Assembly: GCA_023398105.1 (NCBI GenBank)
Contig: JAEWST010000112.1
Coordinates: 1 to 24,398 of the forward strand
Direction: 5' to 3'
Source of the DNA: Bacillota bacterium
GTDB taxonomy: Bacteria; Bacillota; Clostridia; Acetivibrionales; DSM-1351
DNA length: 24,398 nucleotides
Shown: positions 1 to 6,827 of the stretch, piece by piece
Layout of the letters: each line of letters begins with the position of its first letter
Position numbering within the stretch: the stretch's first letter is position 1
Notes under the pieces: generated by a model
The model's database searches: none
What the model was told of the DNA's origin: nothing
The model's input: only the letters and a program-made list of their open reading frames with translations
Made by a program: the position numbers and the translations under genes

Positions 1-75
1 TTGGTGTGATTGGGTTTGGTCACTTATATTATACCATATTTAGAGGTATTCTTGAACCTTTTTATTGCCCAAAAC

Positions 76-123
76 TACTGATTTTTCAAGGGACACAGCA
101 CATTTTCCATGTGCGAAAGTTGA
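76..123 (+). repeat. Dispersed repeat A, copy 0 (degenerate)
   Basis: The box GTGCGAAAGTTGA at 111-123 is identical to that at 4545-4557. A weak match to CCATTGATAG (CTACTGATTT, 76-85, 6 of 10) lies 25 nt upstream, the spacing seen in the better copies. The box is partly in a small hairpin, GCACAT-TTTCC-ATGTGC (98-114). This is the most decayed of four copies. Function unknown. Confidence 0.4.
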
Positions 124-209
124 ATAAATAACTAAAAAAAATGTCCATTTTTTTGTGTTAATATTTTTAAAAGAATATCCGAAATATAAACTAAGTAAAT
201 AACTAATTG

Positions 210-238
210 TTGTATCGATAGTAAAAATATGGTAAAAT
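210..238 (+). promoter_or_regulatory. Likely promoter of the three-gene cassette
   Basis: TTGTAT (210-215), a 17-nt spacer, then TAAAAT (233-238), with TG at 230-231 giving an extended -10. It lies about 45 nt before the start at 285. The ribosome binding site GAGGGG follows just before that start. Confidence 0.5.
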
Positions 239-284
239 TTTTTTGGATTCTTATTAAATCAATGAACTATGAGGGGTACATAAA

Positions 285-932
285 ATGAGTAATGAAAAAT
301 ACACAATACAGGATTTTAAATCTGTTGTTGAATTTACAAGGGACATGATAGCATCTAATAATATTAGATTAATTATGCCTTCTGAAAGCTTAATTAGGCT
401 TCGTGTATTAAATGAAGAAGCGATTATAAAATTTGCTGAGAAGAGTAAAATTTCTAAAGAATATATTATGTTTCTATTGGAAATTGATATACCCAGATAT
501 ATAATTCAAATACTAGAGGATATCCCTTTAGAGATTAATAATAATGGGAAAGCTTTAAGTGAAGAAGAGAAAAAAGAAACTGAAAACAAAGCTAAGATAG
601 TAAATGATATTTTAATAGATAGCAGTATAAAAAATATGCATTTAATTAAGAGCACATCAAAAGTTGATATGCTTTATGCAGTGGACTGGGAAATAAATAA
701 AAAGATATTTGATGATACAAAAGGTAATATACCTGAGCTGAAATTTGCTACACTAAACATTAGATTAAGTAAACCAAGTTATGAAAGTAATCCTGTAGCC
801 AAATTGTTTAATTTTAGTGAACAAAGCAGTAAAGTTTGTATTAATTGCGATTTGTCTGATGTTGAAAATCTAATAGACATACTAAATGATATAAAAAAGG
901 CAATGATAGATGAAGAAGGTGCTAAATCATGA
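285..932 (+). CDS. Hypothetical protein, possible C-terminal COMM-like domain (cassette gene 1)
   Basis: A 215-aa protein with no signal peptide or membrane segment. Residues 1-80 are helical and 82-105 form a charged linker (NNNGKALSEEEKKETENKAK). Residues about 126-207 resemble a COMM domain in layout: a 'VDML-AVDW-I' strand, two further strands (LKFATLNIRL, then SSKVCINCDL) and a closing amphipathic helix (SDVENLIDILNDIKKAM). COMM domains are eukaryotic dimerisation modules, so this would be unusual in a bacterium; it is pattern recognition only. The ATG follows GAGGGG. The stop overlaps the next start as ATGA, so the first two genes are translationally coupled. The partner PIN-like gene suggests a subunit of a small complex, possibly a defence or toxin module. 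I do not recognise the family with certainty. Confidence 0.75.
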   Translation: MSNEKYTIQDFKSVVEFTRDMIASNNIRLIMPSESLIRLRVLNEEAIIKFAEKSKISKEYIMFLLEIDIPRYIIQILEDIPLEINNNGKALSEEEKKETENKAKIVNDILIDSSIKNMHLIKSTSKVDMLYAVDWEINKKIFDDTKGNIPELKFATLNIRLSKPSYESNPVAKLFNFSEQSSKVCINCDLSDVENLIDILNDIKKAMIDEEGAKS

Positions 933-1456
933 ATGTAGTACCATTAATGGGAAAACAATTTGGTCATTATATAAGTAATAATGAGTTATATGAGGTTGAA
1001 CTTGAGCAAAAACTACTATTAGAGAAAATTACAGACTTCCTTGAGAGACCTCCTGTTACTATTACTAAAAAAACATTTTCTGGCTCAAAAGATGAAGTCA
1101 ATGCAACTGTCAAAATGTTGCTAGAGAAACTTGAAACAAAGATTTATGATATAGAAGATGAATTTGAAGATGTTCATGCTAGGATATATAATTTTGGAGT
1201 TGTATTAAAAATTTTGAATGAAATAATTGAAAACCTTGATGAAACTAAAATTAATGAAAAATATTTGATGAGAACTTCTATAATTGTTCATGATGTGATA
1301 AAAAAAGTTAAATCCGAAAATTTTGATAGAACTCAGTTAGATGTTATTAAACAAGGTCTATTGTGTATTATAAAAGGAAAGGTTAGTAAGGAAGAATTTA
1401 ATCAGATGGATAATAAGCTGCTTGATTGCGGTCTTGATTGGATTTATGGAGGCTAA
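929..1456 (+). CDS. Hypothetical all-helical protein (cassette gene 2)
   Basis: A 175-aa soluble protein that I do not recognise. It is predominantly helical and charged, with a likely long amphipathic helix around residues 55-105 (KDEVNATVKMLLEKLETKIY, then DIEDEFEDVHARIYNFGVVL) and two more helices before a short C-terminal tail ending in WIYGG. It has no membrane segment, Cys pair or evident catalytic motif. Its ATG lies inside the upstream gene's stop (ATGA), and its own last codons contain the GGAGG that serves the next gene 3 nt downstream. The three genes must therefore be one transcript made in fixed order. A scaffold, adaptor or inhibitor role next to the PIN-like protein is inference. 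Confidence 0.75.
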   Translation: MNVVPLMGKQFGHYISNNELYEVELEQKLLLEKITDFLERPPVTITKKTFSGSKDEVNATVKMLLEKLETKIYDIEDEFEDVHARIYNFGVVLKILNEIIENLDETKINEKYLMRTSIIVHDVIKKVKSENFDRTQLDVIKQGLLCIIKGKVSKEEFNQMDNKLLDCGLDWIYGG

Positions 1457-1459
1457 CGA

Positions 1460-2218
1460 ATGTCTGACACAATATTTCTGGAAACTACAATTCAAGCAGA
1501 TAGAAATTTTTCTTATTCGTCTGAGAGAAATAAAATTAGAGAAAAACTAAAAGGGAAAAAGCTTGTTTCTAGTAGTTATGTATTAGGTGAACTTAAAAGT
1601 AATTTTTTACAAAATGCTATTACATTTTATAATTTGCTACAAGAATGTGATACAACTAATGAAGCATTAGTTAGACTTAGCAAGGTTTTATATTCAACTC
1701 GGCAATATGATAGGGTGCTAAAAATATTTAGTTATTTAACAGAAGACGGTAACATGTCTAAAAGAGATGTTGAAAGACGTCTCAATATGCTTATAGAAGA
1801 TACATTTATAAAGAGGTTTTTTACAGGCTTAGATGAAAATTTAATAGATGAAACCGAATGTTTTAAGGCAAAAGTTAATCCTGAATATGAGGATGGTTTT
1901 TGGAAGCCATTAAAATTTAATTGTACTGCTAGAGCTAAAAATATATGTAATATATGTGCTTTCTTTGAAAGTAATTCTGAAAATATTAAATTTATTGAAG
2001 AGGCATGCGAAAAAGCGGACAACCAAAATCTAACTGAAATGGCATCTATTTTAAAAGAAATAAGAGAAGAAAATAAAAAGCCTCAAGGGAAGAGATGCTG
2101 GAAGTTAGGAGATGTTATAATTTGCAATGAGTTGCCAACTGATTGTAAGATATATACAACAAATAAAAAAGATTATGAACCTATATGTGGAGTGATTGGT
2201 AAAGAATTGTATAAATAG
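1460..2218 (+). CDS. PIN-like domain protein, putative nuclease (cassette gene 3)
   Basis: A 252-aa protein whose two ends look like the halves of a PIN nuclease fold. The N-terminus has strand-acid IFLETT (E8 where PIN proteins usually have D) and a helix with VLGELKS (E44). The C-terminus has LGDVIICNE (D218) and YTTNKKDY (D238), close to the usual 'lgDaiiaa...vlTtnkkDf' pattern. Between them (about 50-210) is a large helical insertion with cysteines C134, C155, C163 and C166; C-x7-C-x2-C might bind a metal. The normal PIN length is about 130-150 aa. It begins 3 nt after gene 2, with GGAGG at 1449-1453. PIN enzymes cut RNA, so an RNase effector held by the two upstream proteins is a reasonable inference. 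The E-for-D change leaves activity uncertain. Confidence 0.65.
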   Translation: MSDTIFLETTIQADRNFSYSSERNKIREKLKGKKLVSSSYVLGELKSNFLQNAITFYNLLQECDTTNEALVRLSKVLYSTRQYDRVLKIFSYLTEDGNMSKRDVERRLNMLIEDTFIKRFFTGLDENLIDETECFKAKVNPEYEDGFWKPLKFNCTARAKNICNICAFFESNSENIKFIEEACEKADNQNLTEMASILKEIREENKKPQGKRCWKLGDVIICNELPTDCKIYTTNKKDYEPICGVIGKELYK

Positions 2219-2793
2219 GTACATAAATTAATAAATTTTTAAGTTAAAAATGCATAATATAATTATTCTTATCATTATACTGAATATAATAATTGTGATT
2301 TATACTATCCAAAACTATAGACCATAAAATTATATCGGTAAATGATTTTTTTTTGTCTTTTTTAACACATATAATCATAAAAATTTTCTCCAATCGTTTC
2401 TAATTATTGTCAAGTTAGTAAAATATATTCATAAAATCAAAATATATTATTAAAGTTTAGTGTTTTTAATTTTAAAAGACATTATTAAAGAGTAAAGCCC
2501 ATATAGTGTAAGATATTTGTGTTTTATCAATATAGGAAATATAAATGTTAATTTTACAACCACATTACTGACTTAGTACAAGCAACAATGGTATGTTAAG
2601 AAAACAAAGAAGAAAATAATGAAGTCTTATGCTAGAATTATAACTTTGATTTGGATAGAATTATTCTTATTACGATAATTTATAAATGGTCAAATCGAAT
2701 TAGCCTTTTAATAATTGATTTTTATGAAATTTTAACTTTACTATATTAAATAAATTAGTATAATTAGTATATTGATTTAATAGTGCGGAGGAA
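2219..2793. other. AT-rich gene-free stretch
   Basis: About 575 bp without a convincing ORF on either strand and without a clear terminator for the preceding cassette. It is strikingly AT-rich with many short A and T runs. The only signal I can support is the promoter at its right end. It may be a decayed accessory insertion. Confidence 0.5.
2737..2764 (+). promoter_or_regulatory. Likely promoter of the ABC-F gene
   Basis: TTTACT (2737-2742), a 16-nt spacer and TATAAT (2759-2764). The leader to the start is short, about 30 nt, leaving no room for an antibiotic-responsive attenuator. Confidence 0.5.
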
Positions 2794-2799
2794 ATGAAA

Positions 2800-4356
2800 T
2801 TGAGTATATTAACTGTAGAAAATGTAAGTCATGGTTTTGGTGCAAGAACCATATTAGAGGATGCCTCGTTCAGATTACTAAAAGGTGAGCATGTAGGGCT
2901 TGTAGGTGCAAACGGAGAGGGAAAATCCACATTTTTAAATATAATTACCGGAAAACTTATGCCTGATGAAGGAAAGGTTGAATGGTGCAATAGAATAACC
3001 ACAGGATATTTAGATCAGCATACAGTGCTAGCTCCTGGCAAAACAATTCGTGAAACCTTGCGAGAGGCTTTCCAGCATATGTTTGACCTCGAACAGGAAA
3101 TGCTATCTATATACGAAAAAATGGGTGATGCAACAGAGAGTGAATTAAACGCAATGATGGAGGATGTTGGTGAAATTCAAAGTGAGCTAGAGCTTAGTGG
3201 TTTTTACATTCTTGATTCCAAAATAGAGGAAGTTGCAAATGGTTTAGGGCTAGGAGATATTGGCCTTGAGACTGATGTTTCCAATTTAAGCGGAGGACAG
3301 AGAACAAAGGTATTGCTTACAAAGCTTTTGCTTGAAAGCCCAATGATAATGATACTGGACGAGCCTACAAACTTTCTAGATGAAAATCATATAATCTGGC
3401 TAAAAAATTATTTGAAGAATTATGAAAATGCTTTTATATTAGTGTCTCATGATATTCCATTCTTAAATGATGTTGTAAATGTAATTTACCATGTAGAAAA
3501 TGCAGTGCTTACAAGATATGCAGGAAATTATGACGAATTTCAAAGAATGTATCAGCTTTCAAAGCAGCAAATTCAGCAGGCCTATGAAAAGCAGCAAAAG
3601 GAAATTGAAAAGCTGGAGGATTTTGTTGCAAGAAATAAAGCCAGAGCTGCTACTGCAAATATGGCTAAGAGCAGACAGAAGAAGCTGGACAAAATGGAAA
3701 TTATCAATAAAGTGCAAGAAAAGGCTAAGCCTATATTCAAGTTCAGGGAAGCACGAGCATCGGGACGTTTCGTATTTCAAACAAATAATCTTATAATTGG
3801 CTACGACTCTGCTCTGACAGGTACTTTAAATATAGCTTTGGAGCGTGGTCAAAAGGTTGCTGTAAAAGGTGTAAACGGGTTGGGAAAGTCAACCCTGCTT
3901 AAAACCTTGTTGGGAATTCAAAAGCCATTTGCAGGTGAAGTTTCGCTGGATGATTATTTGTATTCAGGCTATTTTGAGCAGGAAGGGGAACGCTACAATA
4001 CCAAAACAGCACTTGAAGAGGTTTGGAACGATTATCCTGGAATGTCTAATGCAGAGGTACGTGGAGCACTTGCTAAATGTGGACTAACTACTGAGCACAT
4101 TACCAGCCAGATGATGGTACTAAGCGGTGGAGAAAATGCAAAGGTACGTCTTTGTAAGCTTATGCTGAAGGAGGTTAATTGCTTGATTCTCGACGAGCCT
4201 ACAAACCACTTGGATGTAGATGCAAAGGACGAACTAAAAAGGGCAATTAAAGAATTCAAGGGAACTGTGCTTTTGGTTTGCCATGAGCCTGAGTTTTATG
4301 AGGATTGGGTAACTGATGTTTGGAATGTGGAGGATTGGACAACTAAGATTGTGTAG
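2800..4356 (+). CDS. ABC-F family ATPase (tandem ABC domains)
   Basis: A soluble protein of 518 aa with two ABC domains and no membrane segment, typical of ABC-F proteins, which act on ribosomes rather than in transport. Domain 1: Walker A GANGEGKST (about 36-44), signature LSGGQ (163-167), Walker B MILDEPTNFLD (about 184-194). Domain 2: Walker A GVNGLGKST (357-365), signature LSGGE (441-445), LDEPTNHLD (464-472). Between them (about 250-310) is a basic coiled-coil linker, the part that in this family reaches towards P-site tRNA. The start is TTG 2800: GGAGG at 2787-2791 is 8 nt from it but only 2 nt from ATG 2794, and relatives of this type begin 'MSIL'. Both Walker B regions keep the catalytic Glu. 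Whether it is a housekeeping translation factor (YkpA/YbiT-like) or gives antibiotic resistance cannot be read from the sequence. Confidence 0.9.
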   Translation: MSILTVENVSHGFGARTILEDASFRLLKGEHVGLVGANGEGKSTFLNIITGKLMPDEGKVEWCNRITTGYLDQHTVLAPGKTIRETLREAFQHMFDLEQEMLSIYEKMGDATESELNAMMEDVGEIQSELELSGFYILDSKIEEVANGLGLGDIGLETDVSNLSGGQRTKVLLTKLLLESPMIMILDEPTNFLDENHIIWLKNYLKNYENAFILVSHDIPFLNDVVNVIYHVENAVLTRYAGNYDEFQRMYQLSKQQIQQAYEKQQKEIEKLEDFVARNKARAATANMAKSRQKKLDKMEIINKVQEKAKPIFKFREARASGRFVFQTNNLIIGYDSALTGTLNIALERGQKVAVKGVNGLGKSTLLKTLLGIQKPFAGEVSLDDYLYSGYFEQEGERYNTKTALEEVWNDYPGMSNAEVRGALAKCGLTTEHITSQMMVLSGGENAKVRLCKLMLKEVNCLILDEPTNHLDVDAKDELKRAIKEFKGTVLLVCHEPEFYEDWVTDVWNVEDWTTKIV

Positions 4357-4412
4357 ATAAAGCAGACTTTCAAACTAACTTTCAAAATAAAAAGTATACT
4401 GGTGTTCATACT

Positions 4413-4557
4413 TATCAATGGTTTGCTGCCAAAACCGACATCGTGTCGGTTTTACGGCAAAAAAACTTCGTCTCACCAACTAATTCATGCAATTATTTCT
4501 AATCCAACTTTCCATTGATAGTTTTGAACACCTACAATATTTAAGTGCGAAAGTTGA
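4413..4557 (+). repeat. Dispersed repeat A, copy 1 (most complete)
   Basis: The left arm TATCAATGGTTTGCTGCC (4413-4430) and right arm CCATTGATAG (4512-4521) are inverted to each other over 9-10 bp. After 23 nt comes GTGCGAAAGTTGA (4545-4557). Inside lies a perfect 10-bp hairpin (4431-4453). The arms recur at 20562-20580 and 23701-23719. The layout suggests a small non-autonomous mobile or structured element. Confidence 0.6.
4428..4458 (+). terminator. Strong hairpin, possible terminator of the ABC-F gene
   Basis: AAAACCGACA (4431-4440), loop TCG, TGTCGGTTTT (4444-4453), a perfect 10-bp stem extended by GCC/GGC. It ends in TTTT but no longer U-tract follows, so termination would be bidirectional at best. 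It sits inside repeat A copy 1, so it may belong to that element instead. Confidence 0.45.
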
Positions 4558-4756
4558 GTTGATTACATATAGCTTTGAATCAAAACATTTTAGCTTAAGA
4601 ATATGAATTAAAAGGTATAAAAGTGAGTGAAGGGCACTTAACAGGAATAGCAAATATAACAACTCCACAAGTTGTAAATTAAACGGTAAATTGGTTAGAA
4701 AACTGGGTATTGTTTGTACCTTAAGAAAGTATGAAAATTTTATAGATAATATAAAT

Positions 4757-4783
4757 GGTCGCTAATTAAAAGCGGCTTTTTTT
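4757..4783 (+). terminator. Rho-independent terminator upstream of the RT cassette
   Basis: GTCGCT (4758-4763), loop AATTAAA, AGCGGC (4771-4776), then seven T. It insulates the following cassette from upstream transcription. The transcript it ends is unclear, because no intact gene lies between 4356 and here. Confidence 0.75.
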
Positions 4784-4798
4784 ATAAAATCAATTATA

Positions 4799-4807
4799 TG
4801 GTATAAT
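4799..4807 (+). promoter_or_regulatory. Extended -10 promoter of the RT cassette
   Basis: TGGTATAAT gives the TGn-TATAAT extended -10 form. The -35 region is a poor match (T-rich, from the terminator tail). The predicted start point lies only a few bases before the ribosome binding site of the 41-aa ORF, so the mRNA leader is very short. Confidence 0.6.
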
Positions 4808-4830
4808 ATACTAAAAAAGGAGGCGATAAA

Positions 4831-4956
4831 ATGATTAATAGATATTTTAGTGAAAGTGAGTTAGAAAAGCAAACTTTAAATAAAGAGGGATTTACCGATA
4901 ATAAAATCCTTAACCCATATAGATTATTTGTTTTATCATATGATAGTTTTAATTAA
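4831..4956 (+). CDS. 41-aa small protein upstream of the reverse transcriptase
   Basis: A 41-codon ORF beginning MINRYFSESELEKQTLNKEG and ending in SYDSFN. AAGGAGG at 4817-4823 is 7 nt from the ATG, among the best ribosome binding sites in the window, and the ORF directly follows the extended -10 promoter. The product is hydrophilic, with an acidic, helical first half and a more aromatic second half. It has no membrane segment. The reverse transcriptase gene starts 36 nt after its stop with its own site. I do not recognise it. It could be a real small partner (inhibitor or antitoxin-like), a leader peptide, or the 5' remnant of a larger gene. Confidence 0.6.
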   Translation: MINRYFSESELEKQTLNKEGFTDNKILNPYRLFVLSYDSFN

Positions 4957-4992
4957 TTTATGTGTATCAATATTAAATGAGGAGGATTTACG

Positions 4993-6555
4993 ATGAATTT
5001 AAATAATTTATATAATTTTAAAAATCCAATCAAACATTTCATAAATGTAGATAATACAAAATTGCCAGAGAATATGGCAAGTTTAGAACTAAAAAACTTT
5101 AGTTGGGTTAAACCTATTAAATTTAGAGTATGGAAGAGAGATGATAAATATAGAACTTTAAAGATTCCTAATATATTAAATTTTTTCAGAGCATATGAAC
5201 AATTTAAAGATTATGAGTATTTTAATGATATTCAATCAATGGATGGGGAAAGAAAAAGGCTATCAGCCAATATAGAAACTGGAGATTTTGAAGAGGGAGA
5301 ATATGATAGACAATTAGAAGAAGATTTTGAAAAGTTATGTATATATGATAATCTTATAAGAATTGATATAAAGGAATACTATGGTAGAATATATACTCAT
5401 GATCTGCAACTTGGGAGCCCAGATGAAAATTTTATTAGTAATATGAATGAAGGAGCTACTAATGAACTAATAATGGGTAATTATTTATCATTATTTCTTG
5501 CAGAAAAGTATCTTGCTAAAATAAGTAATGATTTAAAAATAGAATTTGAAAGAGAAAAAATAGAATGTGAATTCTCTTATTTTTCAGATGATTTTTATTT
5601 TTTTTGTAATAAGTATAATAACGACAATGTAATAAGAATTTTTGATAATGTGTTAGAACAATATGATTTGGAGAGAAATGAAGATAAAAAAGAGATATGG
5701 ACATATGAAAGCTTTAATAATTACAATTTAGTGGAGAGATATTGGAAGAAGGTTATAGCTCATTCTAATACACGATTTAAGAAGTACATTGATGATTCAA
5801 ATACAGAAATCAATACAAATAACAAACTATATTTTATCAATCAATTAATTTATAGAATGTCGAAGTTAGAAGATAATAAATTGAAGAGGGTTTTTGTTAA
5901 TAACTTTTTTAAAACAAAATATTTTAAGGAATTAGATTTAGAAAAATATCAAGTAAAAGATTATGATTATCACCAATTATGTTTTATTTTTAAATATTCA
6001 CCAGAATGTATGATATATTCAGTACATAAATTTTTTGAAATGACTAAATTTGATAATGATAAGGTGAAAAGTTTTTTTAAAGTTAGATATAGAGAGATAC
6101 TAAAAGAACCATTTAATGATGAACAGTTGTATTATTATTATGCAATAAAGGTATTTGGATTTAATGAAATTTTACAATTAGTAAATGAGCTGGTTCTTAA
6201 GTCCAAAAATCAGATATTAATATCATATTATTTAAAAGATAACTTGTTTACAGAAGATGAGGTAAGTAAATTAAAGGAAATGGATAATGAAAAGTTTTGG
6301 TTTCAGAATTATCATTTGATTTTATATAGAGTAGAATTATACGGAGATTTAGAGAATAGTGTAAATAGATATTTAATTCCCGAAAAAGCAACAAAAGCTA
6401 TTCAAAAGGAAACTTATAAAGACTTTTATATAGAAAATTTAATGAGCAGAAAATCCTTTGTTAGAGATATATTAGAAGTAAATGAAGAAATAGATAATTA
6501 TTTAGAATTAAAATATGAAGAGAGCGAAGCACAGTTTGAAGAAGGTGAAGAATAA
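4993..6555 (+). CDS. Abi/UG-type reverse transcriptase, putative anti-phage RT
   Basis: A 520-aa protein. The first about 240 residues carry reverse transcriptase motifs: a basic motif-1/2 region with RTLKIPN (54-60); motif A IRIDIKEYYGRIYTHDL, with catalytic D125 and the I-Y-T-H typical of Abi/UG enzymes; motif B TNELIMGNYLSLFLAEKYL (about 156-174); and motif C YFSDD with D199 and D200 (FSDD in place of the usual YADD). No thumb domain follows. Residues about 260-520 are helical, like the alpha-repeat tail of AbiA, AbiK, Abi-P2 and the UG/DRT groups. No maturase, protease or integrase domain is present, so it is not an intron or retroelement RT. GAGGAGG lies at 4979-4985. Known relatives defend against phage, some by untemplated or ncRNA-templated DNA synthesis. 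I cannot place it in a named DRT type. Confidence 0.85.
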   Translation: MNLNNLYNFKNPIKHFINVDNTKLPENMASLELKNFSWVKPIKFRVWKRDDKYRTLKIPNILNFFRAYEQFKDYEYFNDIQSMDGERKRLSANIETGDFEEGEYDRQLEEDFEKLCIYDNLIRIDIKEYYGRIYTHDLQLGSPDENFISNMNEGATNELIMGNYLSLFLAEKYLAKISNDLKIEFEREKIECEFSYFSDDFYFFCNKYNNDNVIRIFDNVLEQYDLERNEDKKEIWTYESFNNYNLVERYWKKVIAHSNTRFKKYIDDSNTEINTNNKLYFINQLIYRMSKLEDNKLKRVFVNNFFKTKYFKELDLEKYQVKDYDYHQLCFIFKYSPECMIYSVHKFFEMTKFDNDKVKSFFKVRYREILKEPFNDEQLYYYYAIKVFGFNEILQLVNELVLKSKNQILISYYLKDNLFTEDEVSKLKEMDNEKFWFQNYHLILYRVELYGDLENSVNRYLIPEKATKAIQKETYKDFYIENLMSRKSFVRDILEVNEEIDNYLELKYEESEAQFEEGEE

Positions 6556-6827
6556 AAAGTAGGTATTGTTCTTCTTTTTAATAATAGCGGATTTAGCCTG
6601 TTTAGGTATGAGGGGGTGTCTCAGCAGAGAAATGAGCTATTCATAATAAGGAACATTTACTATACGGGTGAGCAATAGAAGTTTTACGAAATGGTGATTT
6701 TAAAAGAAGAGAATGTCTTGATACGTTTGAAATGATTGTTGTTGTTGGTAAATATGATTTGGTTGCAGTTTATAATTATATTAATTTTTTTAGAGTAAAC
6801 TTAAGACTATAAACTAAAGGGGTTATT
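6556..6827 (+). other. RT-HEPN intergenic region with possible coding remnant
   Basis: 272 nt between two genes of one apparent cassette. The RT frame stays open past its stop to about 6678, and from about 6671 another frame stays open to the TAA at 6809-6811, with protein-like composition (GDFKRRECLDTFEMIVVVGK within it) but no start with a ribosome binding site. This could be a frameshifted gene remnant or a non-coding RNA. I see no terminator hairpin, so read-through from the RT gene into the HEPN gene is possible. Confidence 0.35.

Noticed and set aside
2219..2793. Hidden small gene or RNA in the AT-rich gap
   Set aside because: Both strands were inspected; only very short open frames without ribosome binding sites and no strong hairpin were found.
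2794..2799. ATG 2794 as start of the ABC-F gene
   Set aside because: Only 2 nt separate it from GGAGG (2787-2791); TTG 2800 has the normal 8-nt spacing and gives the usual N-terminus.
4545..4557. GTGCG at the start of repeat A boxes as a group II intron 5' end
   Set aside because: No domain V/VI-like structure, maturase gene or 3' end was seen downstream of any copy.
4993..6555. Retron or group II intron assignment of the reverse transcriptase
   Set aside because: No msr/msd-like folded RNA directly upstream, no maturase or endonuclease domain, and the motif A 'IYTH' plus helical tail point to the Abi/UG type.
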